Assembly (NCBI GenBank): GCA_050013075.1
Contig: JBEKFZ010000002.1
Span: forward strand, 1 to 64,000
Reading direction: 5' to 3'
Source: JBEKIK01 sp050013075
GTDB lineage: Bacteria; Planctomycetota; Planctomycetia; Pirellulales; Thermoguttaceae
DNA: 64,000 nt
Position 1 is the stretch's first letter, and each line of letters starts with the position of its first letter. This document shows positions 34,160 to 42,121 of the stretch, in pieces. The translations under genes and the position numbers were made by a program. The notes beneath the pieces are model-generated. The model saw only the letters and a program-made list of their open reading frames with translations. It did no database searches and was not told where the DNA came from.

Positions 34160-34418
34160 GCTCATCGAGCATCAGAATCTTGGGTTGCTGAAACATCGCC
34201 TTGGCAATCAGTGTCTTGCGTTGTTTGCCTCTGGAAAGTCTTGCGTAAGCTTGCTTTGAAAGAGCGGCTAATCCCAGGTGTTCAAGCCACGCATCGATAA
34301 TCTCCGAGTCGTGGTGAGATAGACGACGGAAAAGGCCGGCGATTCCTGTTTGCCCGATGGCGACCACCTTGCGTACGGTGTTTCCGCGAATGACTTGGGC
34401 ACAGCAGTTTCGCAACAA
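34160..34418 (-). pseudogene. ABC transporter ATPase fragment
   Basis: The minus strand encodes EIIDAWLEHLGLAALSKQAYARLSRGKQRKTLIAKAMFQQPKILMLDEPTA (key parts: LSRGKQRK, an ABC signature, and ILMLDEPTA, Walker B). The Walker A half is missing and the part after DEPTA is no longer recognisable. An open frame continues to 33699 but its translation there is only the complement of the DUF4405 repeats. It is a truncated, non-functional remnant. Confidence 0.7.
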
Positions 34419-34433
34419 CGGCCCGTGGGCTGT

Positions 34434-34988
34434 TCATGTTTTCGGCATCAATCGTTCGATGGCGTAGAACACGATAGCCGCCACGGCTGCCAGGATAATA
34501 AACCAGATCCAGTCGGCAATCCTCGTGACATCCGGAAGCCGCACCTTGCCCAGCGCCGCCACGCCAAGGATATGCTCATTGACCCAACTGAAGCTCAAAG
34601 CATAAAGTATCCCGCCAACAAGCATTCCCGCGAAACCGACTAGGGCGTGAACGCTACCTGTGGCAACGGCCGCAATACCAGTGCCGGGGCAATAGCCATA
34701 CGTCACCATGCCGACGCCGAATATCCCCGCCCCGAGCACCACACCCAACATGTTCGCGGGTTTGATATGATAGGCGGCGTAGCCCAACCTATGAAGCACC
34801 AGCACGCCGATACCCCCGACGACAATGGCGGTGAACATAACTTTGAGAACCGTAAAATCCTTTAGACGAAACTGATTCACAATCGTGTTATAGTTGGCGA
34901 CCCGGCCACGTTGAAGCAATAGACCGAAGATAAATCCGAACACCACGGCCAGAACCAAACTAGCATTACCTGTAATTGGAAGAGACAT
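34434..34988 (-). CDS. YeeE/YedE-family transporter subunit
   Basis: A 184-residue membrane protein, second of a pair. Seen: about five hydrophobic segments and MVTYGYCPGTGIAAVATGSVHALVGFAGML (core GYCPGTG), the conserved cysteine turn of YeeE/YedE sulfur transporters. AAAGGAG before ATG 34988 fixes the start over a longer frame. Its start codon overlaps the stop of the upstream subunit (TAATG), so translation is coupled. The family imports thiosulfate or related sulfur species; the nearby sulfide-linked genes fit. Confidence 0.88.
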   Translation of the reverse strand: MSLPITGNASLVLAVVFGFIFGLLLQRGRVANYNTIVNQFRLKDFTVLKVMFTAIVVGGIGVLVLHRLGYAAYHIKPANMLGVVLGAGIFGVGMVTYGYCPGTGIAAVATGSVHALVGFAGMLVGGILYALSFSWVNEHILGVAALGKVRLPDVTRIADWIWFIILAAVAAIVFYAIERLMPKT

Positions 34989-35587
34989 TATATACGCTCC
35001 TTTCCTGACTCGGTGGAACTCGATGGGACGGAAGATCGCTTGCGGCCGAACATCAGCCAAGCGGTAGCCAGTCCAGTAACAAACATTGTGATGAAGAACG
35101 TCCAGCCGCTGACTGCTAGTTGTAGCGAGCCGCTCAATCCGTTGCCGCTTGTGCAGCCGCCGGCCATCCGCGCGCCGTACATGGCCAGGATTCCTCCCGC
35201 AAAGGCGACCGCCAAACGTTTGGTTGGCGAACCACCGAAGCGTTCCCGCCAGACAGAAGGCACCACCTCGATCTTCAGATCACGGCTTAACCAAGCACCC
35301 ACCAGCGCACCGAAGAACGTGCCGATGAGGAAAAAAGTTCCATAGTCCCACTGGGGAAAGTCCTTTGTCCAGTAGGGATTTGCACGAACACCTTCGACAC
35401 CCATTACCGGTTCAGCCGCCAGCCCTGCCCACTGCGACAAAGAAGTCGTGACACCCAGCGGGGCGTTGACGATTGCGAATACCGCCCAACTCAACAGGCC
35501 GATACCTATTCCGACAAGGTATGGATTCCAACGACTTCGCGTCAGAAATCCACCACCACCATTCGGCATATTCGTGATTTGACTCAT
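34988..35587 (-). CDS. YeeE/YedE-family transporter subunit
   Basis: A 199-residue membrane protein with four to five hydrophobic segments and GARMAGGCTSGNGLSG near residue 140, the signature cysteine loop of YeeE/YedE proteins. With the next gene it makes up a split, two-subunit transporter for a sulfur compound such as thiosulfate (family knowledge). It is divergent from the sigma-54 activator at 35759, with a 171-bp region between that holds a dyad at 35661-35687. Confidence 0.9.
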   Translation of the reverse strand: MSQITNMPNGGGGFLTRSRWNPYLVGIGIGLLSWAVFAIVNAPLGVTTSLSQWAGLAAEPVMGVEGVRANPYWTKDFPQWDYGTFFLIGTFFGALVGAWLSRDLKIEVVPSVWRERFGGSPTKRLAVAFAGGILAMYGARMAGGCTSGNGLSGSLQLAVSGWTFFITMFVTGLATAWLMFGRKRSSVPSSSTESGKERI

Positions 35588-35660
35588 AATAAAGCTCCAA
35601 AGGGTTAAACTTTGATAAACTTATTAAATTATACAATGCTGGGCAAAAATATTCTCGGCC

Positions 35661-35687
35661 ATAAAGGCATGAGGCGGCAGCCTTTAT
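35661..35687. promoter_or_regulatory. dyad in the divergent yeeE / activator region
   Basis: ATAAAGGC-N11-GCCTTTAT, a perfect 8-bp inverted repeat 74 bp upstream of yeeE and 72 bp upstream of the activator gene. It could be an operator or hairpin; no sigma-54 promoter was found in this gap. Confidence 0.4.
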
Positions 35688-35758
35688 TGGTGTTGTTAAT
35701 ACTGATACAATAGGTTGTTTATGGCGATTTTTCTCTATCCCACACTTCGTAAAAATTC

Positions 35759-37123
35759 ATGCCACTAGCCAATAGTCCATCGGACAACAGTCGAGCGATA
35801 ATTCTTGATTCCATCAACGACGGTGTATTCACTGTCGATGACCAGTGGCGGATCACCTCGTTCAATCGGGCGGCAGAACGGATTACGGGCGTCAAACGCC
35901 ACGAGGCAATCGGGAAACCATGCTGTGAAGTCTTTCGGGCGAGTATTTGCGAAACGGCTTGTGCCTTGCGACAAACATTGACGACAGGCCGACCAATTGT
36001 CAACAAAGCCGTATACATCCTTGACGCGCGTGGCAATCGCCTACCCATTAGCGTCTCGACGGCTGTTTTTAAGGACGAGGCCGGCAAGACGATTGGCGGC
36101 GTCGAGACCTTCCGTGATCTAAGATTAGCCGAAGACCTCCGCAAAGAACTGGAGGCGGAATGCTGTTTTGCCGAGATTGTCGGCCGAAGCGTGGCAATGC
36201 GACAAATATTCCAACTTCTGCCGCAAATTGCCGAAAGCGATAGCTCGGTGCTAATCGAGGGAGCGAGCGGCACCGGTAAGGAGCTTTTTGCCCGTGCCAT
36301 TCACAATCTCTCTCGGCGGCGCGAGAAAAATTTTATCGCCCTGAACTGCGGGGCGCTGCCGGATACGCTTTTGGAATCGGAGTTGTTTGGCTACAAGGCG
36401 GGGGCATTCACTGATGCCCGGCAGGACAAGCCCGGCCGCTTCGCACTGGCCGACGGCGGCACGCTGCTCCTGGATGAAATCGGCGACATCTCGCCGGCCA
36501 TGCAGGTCCGATTGCTGAGGGTTTTGCAGGAGCGGGTCTATGAACCGCTCGGCTCCATCGAATCGGTCAAGACCGACGTGCGGCTGATTGCGGCGACAAA
36601 CAAAGACCTTAACAAGCTCGTGCGCAAGGGCATTTTCCGCGAAGACCTTTTCTACCGCATTCACGTCATCCGCCTCGCGCTGCCAAGTCTTCGTGACCGA
36701 CGCGAGGACATCCCACTCTTAATCGAACACTTCATCGCCAAGTTCAACCGATTGCAGGGAAAGGACGTGGTGGGCGTTTCGGACGAAGTGCTTGCCCAGC
36801 TTATGGAGCACGACTATCCCGGCAACGTCCGCGAGTTAGAGAACATCATTGAGCACGCCTTTGTTCTGTGTCGCGGCGCTTTGATCGAGCTAGCCCACCT
36901 GCCGCCGCAACTTCGCGGGGCCGCCGTGGGGGAGACATCTCCGAATATCGCCGGAATGACCCTCGAAGCGATGGAGCGGTTTCTAATTACCGACGCATTG
37001 CGGCGTCATAACGGTAATCGCACGGCAGCCGCTCGTCAGTTGGGCATCAATCCCAGCACGCTTTTCCGCAAGATCAAATCGCTGGGAATTGACCAGCCAA
37101 AGTATGAGAAGGACAAGGGGTAG
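35759..37123 (+). CDS. PAS-containing sigma-54-dependent activator (NtrC family)
   Basis: A 454-residue enhancer-binding protein. Residues ~12-125 are a PAS domain with a cysteine-rich stretch, CCEVFRASICETACAL, which may hold an Fe-S cluster or sense redox state. Residues ~145-375 are the AAA+ domain: Walker A GASGTGKE, ELFGYKAGAFTDA (the GAFTGA loop with Asp for Gly), and LLLDEIGD. The C-terminus RRHNGNRTAAARQLGINPSTLFRKIKSLG (core GNRTAAARQLGI) is a Fis-type helix-turn-helix. No receiver domain. Its stop codon lies in the first palindrome of the likely enhancer of the next operon. The PAS type and context match the activators of ORP operons. Confidence 0.93.
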   Translation: MPLANSPSDNSRAIILDSINDGVFTVDDQWRITSFNRAAERITGVKRHEAIGKPCCEVFRASICETACALRQTLTTGRPIVNKAVYILDARGNRLPISVSTAVFKDEAGKTIGGVETFRDLRLAEDLRKELEAECCFAEIVGRSVAMRQIFQLLPQIAESDSSVLIEGASGTGKELFARAIHNLSRRREKNFIALNCGALPDTLLESELFGYKAGAFTDARQDKPGRFALADGGTLLLDEIGDISPAMQVRLLRVLQERVYEPLGSIESVKTDVRLIAATNKDLNKLVRKGIFREDLFYRIHVIRLALPSLRDRREDIPLLIEHFIAKFNRLQGKDVVGVSDEVLAQLMEHDYPGNVRELENIIEHAFVLCRGALIELAHLPPQLRGAAVGETSPNIAGMTLEAMERFLITDALRRHNGNRTAAARQLGINPSTLFRKIKSLGIDQPKYEKDKG

Positions 37124-37209
37124 CATTGCATATTGCAATGCTACCCAGAAACGAGGCATTGCAATGTGCAATACTTCATGTAGGTGTCTTCTTGGCAGCA
37201 ATATGCTGC
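37121..37209. promoter_or_regulatory. triple palindromic enhancer (UAS) of the cluster
   Basis: Three dyads with 3-bp centres: TAGCATTGCA-TAT-TGCAATGCTA (37121-37143, 10-bp arms), ATTGCA-ATG-TGCAAT (37158-37172) and GCAGCA-ATA-TGCTGC (37195-37209). Centres are about 33 and 37 bp apart, near three helical turns. They lie 75-170 bp upstream of the expected start site of the next operon, the usual distance for sigma-54 activator sites, and directly after the activator gene. Confidence 0.7.
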
Positions 37210-37263
37210 AACCACTGTCAGCACTTGATGTTACGGCTGTTAGCGGCAGCGGATTCTCGTCCT

Positions 37264-37279
37264 CGGCACGCAGATTGCG
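37264..37279 (+). promoter_or_regulatory. sigma-54 promoter of the NifX/Mrp cluster
   Basis: CGGCACGCAGATTGCG fits TGGCACGNNNNTTGCW except at its first and last base; GG and GC have the required 10-bp spacing. The start site would be near 37290, only 2-3 nt before the first ATG at 37292, an unusually short leader. Confidence 0.7.
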
Positions 37280-37291
37280 TCATGGCATGGC

Positions 37292-37684
37292 ATGAGAATC
37301 GCCATTCCAATCTGGCAAGGCCGCATATCGCCGGTATTTGACGTTGCCGGGCAACTGCTGTTGGTCGAATTGGCCGATGGCCGAGAGGTTGCCCGAGAAG
37401 AGCAATTGGTGGACGAAACCACGGCTGACGAGCGTACTCGGAAACTGGCAGAGATTGGCGTCGAAACGCTGATTTGCGCCGGCATTTCGCAGTCGTTGGA
37501 GGCTAGTTTGGCCGACCGTGGGATTCGGGTAATCGCCCGTATCTGCGGTAACGTCGAAGAAGTGCTGGCCGCATTCGTGTCTGGGCGTTTGGGCGAGGAG
37601 CGTTTCGCCATGCCAGGCTGTTGCGGACAGAGGCAACAGAGGCATCGTGGAGGTTGCAGGCGGCGAAGACCGTCTGACAGGTGA
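37292..37684 (+). CDS. NifX/NifB-like (MTH1175) protein 1
   Basis: A 130-residue protein of the dinitrogenase iron-molybdenum cofactor family (PF02579). The start MRIAIPIWQGRISPVFDVAG is typical and fixes the ATG. The C-terminal ~25 residues (PGCCGQRQQRHRGGCRRRR) add a Cys-Arg-rich tail. Members bind metal-sulfur clusters; the ORP protein of sulfate reducers binds a Mo-Cu-sulfide cluster. It is the first gene behind the sigma-54 promoter, one of three such proteins in the cluster. Nothing suggests nitrogen fixation: no nifHDK genes are seen. Confidence 0.9.
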   Translation: MRIAIPIWQGRISPVFDVAGQLLLVELADGREVAREEQLVDETTADERTRKLAEIGVETLICAGISQSLEASLADRGIRVIARICGNVEEVLAAFVSGRLGEERFAMPGCCGQRQQRHRGGCRRRRPSDR

Positions 37685-37703
37685 AAGTTAAAGGAGAAGC
37701 AGG

Positions 37704-39803
37704 GTGTTCTATAATAGTCGGTTTCTTGGATATACCGCATTTCTGGCATTGGGAGTGGTGGTGTGTGTCGGTGCGACTTCTGTTGCGGCTGAGGAGGACG
37801 CCAAGAGTAGTTCAACGGCCAAATCGAAGGACGCCGTAGGCAACCCTCTCGCATCATGGATATTAAACCAGATGGTCAGGGAAATGAATGAAGGTCTCAA
37901 GACCCGTGGCATAGACCACCGCTTCGCTGCCTTTCAGGCTTATGCTGGGGAACAACTCGATAACACGGCGGGCAAGGCACAGACATCGGAAGTGACGGGC
38001 AATTGTCGTCTGAATTGGTACGACCACATGATGCGCAATCCGCTAAAGGCCCCTATTGAGGCAGAGCAGTTCACACGCGAATTGCATCAAGCCCTGCGAG
38101 ATGATGCCAAGGGGTTCGATCAAGCGTTGGCGATTGCCCGTGAGAAGATGGATGCTGGCCACCGTGAGCCGCAGAAACTGCCCGAAGTGAAATCACCCGA
38201 GCAGGCGTTGGATATTCTAAAGCAGACACTGGTCAAAGCCCAAACGGCTTACGCGGCGGCGATTGCACCACTTTCGCAAAGTGAGATCGCGCAACTCAGG
38301 CAGCAACTTTATCCGGTACTCACGGGACAAAGTTCCATAGGCCACACGCTTTGGGATCGTTCCACGGGGCGTTACCTCTGCAATCTATTGGAGAAAATGG
38401 ATCGTCATGCCCTGTTCGATGCGGCCGACGACTTGGTGCCGTTGAGCGATCCCCAACTGCTGGCCGAATTGGCCAAGATTCCCGATAAGGGCGACATCAA
38501 AGTGGAAGGTGTCAGCGGGACCGTGTTGCAGGCGATTGATACCCCGGCGGGCAAGATTGTCATTGGCGGTCGGGGCAACAATGTTTATGAACTCGACAAG
38601 ATGACCGGCGTGTGCGCGGTGATCGACTTGGGCGGTGATGATGTCTATCACGAAGGCACCGTGTCTCCACAACGTCCCGTCCTGGTCGTCATTGATCTGG
38701 CCGGCAATGACCGCTATGAAGGCACACAGCCCGGCATCCAAGGGGGCGCAGTGCTAGGCGTTTCAATGCTTGTCGATGCGGCTGGCGATGATGTCTACAA
38801 TGCGAAGGACATTGCGCAGGGATCGGCCATCGGCGGCATCGGAGTTCTTATCGACCTTTCAGGCAAGGATCACTACCGTGGATTCCGCCGAGTACAAGGC
38901 CAAGCCCTCGGTGGTGTGGGCATCCTGCTTGACCGGGCCGGCAACGACGACTACCACGCGGCAATGTGGGCACAGGGTTTTGGCGGTCCCCTCGGATTCG
39001 GAGTGCTAGATGACCTTGAAGGCGATGACCATTACTATTGTGGCGGAATGTGGCGAAATTCTTACTATCCAGAGACTCCCGGCTATGAAGGCTGGGGACA
39101 AGGTGTTGGCGCTGGGATTCGGAGCGTAGCTGACGGCGGTATCGGCGTAATCCTCGATGGTGGTGGGGACGACGCTTACGAGTACGACTATTTTGCTCAA
39201 GGCGGCGGCTACTGGCTCGGGATGGGCTTCGCCCGCGATTTCGGTGGCAACGACCGTCGTTACGGCGGTACACAGAAGGCATACGACGGCGGCCCTCGCA
39301 CCCAGACGATGTTCGATCGCTTCACCTGTGGTTTCGGCTGCCATTATGCCCTCGGGTTCTGCTTCGACGATGCGGGAAATGACACTTACGGCGGAACAAT
39401 TATGGGCCTGGGCTTTGCCTGGGACTGTTCGATTGGCTATCTATGCGACTTTGGCGGCAACGACCGCTATGAAGCAACCGGCGGTCTGACCGAGGGCGTC
39501 GGAGCACAGGCCGGATTGGGAGTGCTACTGGACTACAGCGGCAACGATACCTACCAGGGATACAATCAAGGCTATGCGTCGCCCGGAATCTCCTATCATT
39601 CGCTTCCGCGATGTGGAGGCAATTTCAGTTTTTTGATCGACTATGGGGGAAACGACACTTATGGCTGTGGCATTCAGAACAACAGCTACAGTCGTCGCGG
39701 CTGCGAAGGCGGATTTCTCATCGACCGACCGCTTCAAGAAGAGGTTGATGCGAAGAAGGCGTTGGAGGCATCTAAGACGGAACATACCGAGAAAGAACCG
39801 TGA
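37704..39803 (+). CDS. exported G[ND]DxY-repeat protein, unknown function
   Basis: A 699-residue protein with a signal peptide (LGYTAFLALGVVVCVGATSVAA). Residues ~35-260 are mainly helical. From ~288 to ~660 about 12 repeats occur, each a hydrophobic strand such as GIGVLIDL followed by SGKDHY, AGNDRY, GGDDVY, SGNDTY or a variant, spaced mostly 24-28 residues apart, often with an AQG or GQG turn. This looks like a beta-solenoid with an acidic turn that could bind Ca2+ or another metal, as in RTX repeats, but it is not the RTX nonapeptide. It is 19 bp after the first NifX-like gene and 10 bp before the second, so it belongs to the operon. No named family recognised. Confidence 0.75.
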   Translation: MFYNSRFLGYTAFLALGVVVCVGATSVAAEEDAKSSSTAKSKDAVGNPLASWILNQMVREMNEGLKTRGIDHRFAAFQAYAGEQLDNTAGKAQTSEVTGNCRLNWYDHMMRNPLKAPIEAEQFTRELHQALRDDAKGFDQALAIAREKMDAGHREPQKLPEVKSPEQALDILKQTLVKAQTAYAAAIAPLSQSEIAQLRQQLYPVLTGQSSIGHTLWDRSTGRYLCNLLEKMDRHALFDAADDLVPLSDPQLLAELAKIPDKGDIKVEGVSGTVLQAIDTPAGKIVIGGRGNNVYELDKMTGVCAVIDLGGDDVYHEGTVSPQRPVLVVIDLAGNDRYEGTQPGIQGGAVLGVSMLVDAAGDDVYNAKDIAQGSAIGGIGVLIDLSGKDHYRGFRRVQGQALGGVGILLDRAGNDDYHAAMWAQGFGGPLGFGVLDDLEGDDHYYCGGMWRNSYYPETPGYEGWGQGVGAGIRSVADGGIGVILDGGGDDAYEYDYFAQGGGYWLGMGFARDFGGNDRRYGGTQKAYDGGPRTQTMFDRFTCGFGCHYALGFCFDDAGNDTYGGTIMGLGFAWDCSIGYLCDFGGNDRYEATGGLTEGVGAQAGLGVLLDYSGNDTYQGYNQGYASPGISYHSLPRCGGNFSFLIDYGGNDTYGCGIQNNSYSRRGCEGGFLIDRPLQEEVDAKKALEASKTEHTEKEP

Positions 39804-39813
39804 GAATCAACCC

Positions 39814-40176
39814 ATGAAAATCATCATCACTTCGGAGGGAACGAGTTTGGAGAGTCAAGTCGATCCCCGGTTCGGTCGAACTAAGTATTTTGTATTGGTG
39901 GACACCGAGACCGGCGAGTTTTCCGCTCACGACAACACACAGAACTTGAACGCTCCGCAGGGTGCGGGCATTCAGGCGGCGCAGGCCGTTGCACGATTGG
40001 GTGCAGAGACTGTTCTAACGGGCCACGTTGGTCCCAAGGCGTTCACAACACTTCAAGCAGCCAACATCGCTGTCTACACGGGCATTTCTGGAACGGTGAA
40101 AGAGGCAATCGAGAAATTCAACAGTGGAAGGCTCGCACCTGCCCAGAAGGCAGATGTTGAAGGCCACTGGGCATAA
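39814..40176 (+). CDS. NifX/NifB-like (MTH1175) protein 2
   Basis: A 120-residue member of the same family, starting MKIIITSEGTSLESQVDPRFGR, with GHVGPKAFTTLQAANIAVYTG near residue 72 (core GPKAFTTL). The DPRFGR start is the ORP/MTH1175 version, closer to the classical ORP protein than the first copy. The start at 39814 is chosen because an upstream open extension only reads through the previous gene. DUF5320 follows after a dyad. Confidence 0.92.
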   Translation: MKIIITSEGTSLESQVDPRFGRTKYFVLVDTETGEFSAHDNTQNLNAPQGAGIQAAQAVARLGAETVLTGHVGPKAFTTLQAANIAVYTGISGTVKEAIEKFNSGRLAPAQKADVEGHWA

Positions 40177-40192
40177 ACCACGTATTTATTCT

Positions 40193-40223
40193 GTTGGAGT
40201 GACAGTTCAACTGCCACCCCAAC
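40193..40223. repeat. inverted repeat, GTTGGAGTGACAGTT family
   Basis: GTTGGAGTGACAGTT and AACTGCCACCCCAAC pair over 15 bp with two mismatches and a 1-nt centre. The left arm is nearly the same as at 2943. It lies in the gap before the DUF5320 gene and may act as an attenuator or mRNA-stability hairpin. Confidence 0.7.
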
Positions 40224-40254
40224 CTGACAACTTTTAGAAAGAGGAGAAACAAAA

Positions 40255-40623
40255 ATGCCACTAGGAGATGGAACTGGTCCAATGGGAATGGGACCAATGA
40301 CGGGACGAGTCGCGGGCTTCTGCGGCGGCAATGGTGCCGCTGGATTTATGAATCGCAGCGCCGGGCTTGGCGGATTTGGCCGATGTCGAGGAGGCCGTGG
40401 AGGCGGATGTGGTCGGCGAAACATGTTTTATGCCACCGGCCTGACCGGCTGGCAACGCGCTGCGATGGACACACAGTCCACCGGAGTCGGAAATGACGCT
40501 GGAATGACCAAAACTCAAGAAATAAAGGTATTGAAGCAACAGGCCGATGACGCTGCCCAAGTGCTGGAGAACATCCGCAAGCGAATCGGCGAATTGGAAG
40601 GTTCCTCCCAGGCGGCGCAATAG
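40255..40623 (+). CDS. DUF5320 family protein
   Basis: A 122-residue protein starting MPLGDGTGPMGMGPMTGRVAG, the DUF5320 signature, with a Gly-Arg-Cys-rich middle and a coiled-coil end (KTQEIKVLKQQADDAAQVLE core). GAGGAG precedes the ATG by 8 bp. Proteins of this family regularly sit beside MTH1175-like and Mrp genes in anaerobes; the biochemical role is not known. The cysteines could bind metal. Confidence 0.9.
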   Translation: MPLGDGTGPMGMGPMTGRVAGFCGGNGAAGFMNRSAGLGGFGRCRGGRGGGCGRRNMFYATGLTGWQRAAMDTQSTGVGNDAGMTKTQEIKVLKQQADDAAQVLENIRKRIGELEGSSQAAQ

Positions 40624-40793
40624 CATTTTCCGGTCGTTTTTCCCAATACACAAGCGGGCTGCGGGACACCGGAGTGCCTGGTCCGGCAGTGTGTCCTGCG
40701 GCTCGCTTGCAAACCAGGAAGATAAATCTGAAGGAAGATTGGCATCGCCGGCGGCAAATCCGCCGAGCCATCGCACATCGAGGAACATTGAGC

Positions 40794-41276
40794 ATGAGCG
40801 AGAACATCATATACAAACCAATAGGTGTGATTCGGAGCGAGCACACTAAGCCCGATGATACGCCTATTCAGCCGGCCTATGCCAAGGGATGTAAGGGCCG
40901 GGCCGAAATCTTCTCGGAGTACACTGACGGCCTACAGGACCTTGAAGGCTTCTCGCACGTTTACCTGATTTACCACTTTCACCGAGCTAGTCCAGTGAAG
41001 CTGAGGGTAAAACCCTTTCTTCAGGACATCGAGCGCGGTGTGTTTTCGACGCGCGCGCCGTGTCGGCCGAACACAATTGGCTTGAGCATTGTGGAGCTTA
41101 TCGGCCGCGAAGGAAACGTGCTCCACTTTGACGGTATAGATGTATTGGACGGCACTCCGCTTCTCGACATTAAACCCTATACAGCCAAATTCGACCACAT
41201 TGAGAGCACTCGCAACGGCTGGCAGGACGAAGTGAATGAAGAAACCGCCCGGCTGCGAGGGAGACGCGGAAAATGA
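40794..41276 (+). CDS. trmO: TrmO/TsaA-type tRNA methyltransferase
   Basis: A 160-residue TsaA-like beta-barrel protein (UPF0066). Seen: YKPIGVIRSEHTKPDDTP at the start, FSHVYLIYHFHRA, and RAPCRPNTIGLSIVEL, the SAM-site signature SxRPNxIGLS. In E. coli TrmO methylates t6A37 of tRNA-Thr; many anaerobes have short TrmO-like genes in metal or Mrp clusters. ATG 40794 is chosen because family similarity starts there. It overlaps the next ATPase gene by 4 bp (ATGA). Confidence 0.9.
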   Translation: MSENIIYKPIGVIRSEHTKPDDTPIQPAYAKGCKGRAEIFSEYTDGLQDLEGFSHVYLIYHFHRASPVKLRVKPFLQDIERGVFSTRAPCRPNTIGLSIVELIGREGNVLHFDGIDVLDGTPLLDIKPYTAKFDHIESTRNGWQDEVNEETARLRGRRGK

Positions 41277-42121
41277 AGATCGCAGTAGCCAGCGGCAAAG
41301 GCGGTACGGGAAAGACCACTGTGGCAACCAACCTGGCACAGATGGCCGCCGCGGATGGTCGCGCTGTGGCCTATCTTGACTGCGATGTCGAGGAGCCTAA
41401 CGGGCACCTTTTTCTCAAGCCCACAATTACGCGGCAACAGTCGATCAACAAGCTGCTTCCGCTCGTGGACCTGGATCGCTGCACATTCTGCGGCCGTTGC
41501 AGCCAGGTGTGCCGCTATGGCGCAATTGCCTGCGTGAACAAGCAGGTGCTTATCTTCGCCGAACTGTGCCACTCATGCGGCGGCTGTTTGCTGGCCTGTC
41601 CCGCAGGTGCAATTCGTGAAGTCCCGAAGCCTATCGGAGAACTGCGATTGGGTACGGCCGGCCCGATCCAATTCATCGAGGGTCGATTGAATGTGGGCGA
41701 AGCAATGAGTCCGCCGGCGATCCGCGCGGTCAAAGCGGCGTCCACCAAGGCGGACCTGATGATCCTCGATTGTCCACCAGGAACTTCTTGCCCGGTAATC
41801 GAAAGCGTTCGGGGCAGCGATTTGGTGCTGCTTGTTACAGAGCCGACGCCCTTTGGACTGCATGACTTGAAACTAGCCGTCGAGATGGTCCGAGCCTTAA
41901 AACTTCCACTGGCTGTTGTGGTCAACCGCTGCGACATTGGCGACGATCAGGTTCGTCAGTACTGCTTGAGCCAACGAATTTCCATCCTGGCCGAGATTGC
42001 CGACGACTGGGCCGTGGCCAAAGCCTATTCGCGCGGCCAGTTGGCCTGCGTTGCGGTGCCTTCGTTCGCGGATCACATCCGTGCATTACTCAAGCGGCTT
42101 CAGAATGGAGCGGCACGATGA
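41273..42121 (+). CDS. MinD/ParA-type ATPase with 2[4Fe-4S] insert, 1
   Basis: A 282-residue P-loop ATPase. Seen: the deviant Walker A SGKGGTGKTTV at residue 7, then an inserted ferredoxin domain with CTFCGRCSQVCRYG (~63) and CHSCGGCLLACP (~95), and the Walker B/switch DCPPGTSCPV. This matches the paired Fe-S ATPases of ORP operons (DVU2103/DVU2104 in Desulfovibrio vulgaris), linked there to a Mo-Cu protein and cell division. It overlaps both neighbours by 4 bp. Confidence 0.93.
   Translation: MKIAVASGKGGTGKTTVATNLAQMAAADGRAVAYLDCDVEEPNGHLFLKPTITRQQSINKLLPLVDLDRCTFCGRCSQVCRYGAIACVNKQVLIFAELCHSCGGCLLACPAGAIREVPKPIGELRLGTAGPIQFIEGRLNVGEAMSPPAIRAVKAASTKADLMILDCPPGTSCPVIESVRGSDLVLLVTEPTPFGLHDLKLAVEMVRALKLPLAVVVNRCDIGDDQVRQYCLSQRISILAEIADDWAVAKAYSRGQLACVAVPSFADHIRALLKRLQNGAAR

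Noticed and set aside
37194..37211. TTGGCAGCAATATGCTGC as a sigma-54 promoter
   Set aside because: GG to GC spacing is off by one or two; it reads better as the third enhancer palindrome.
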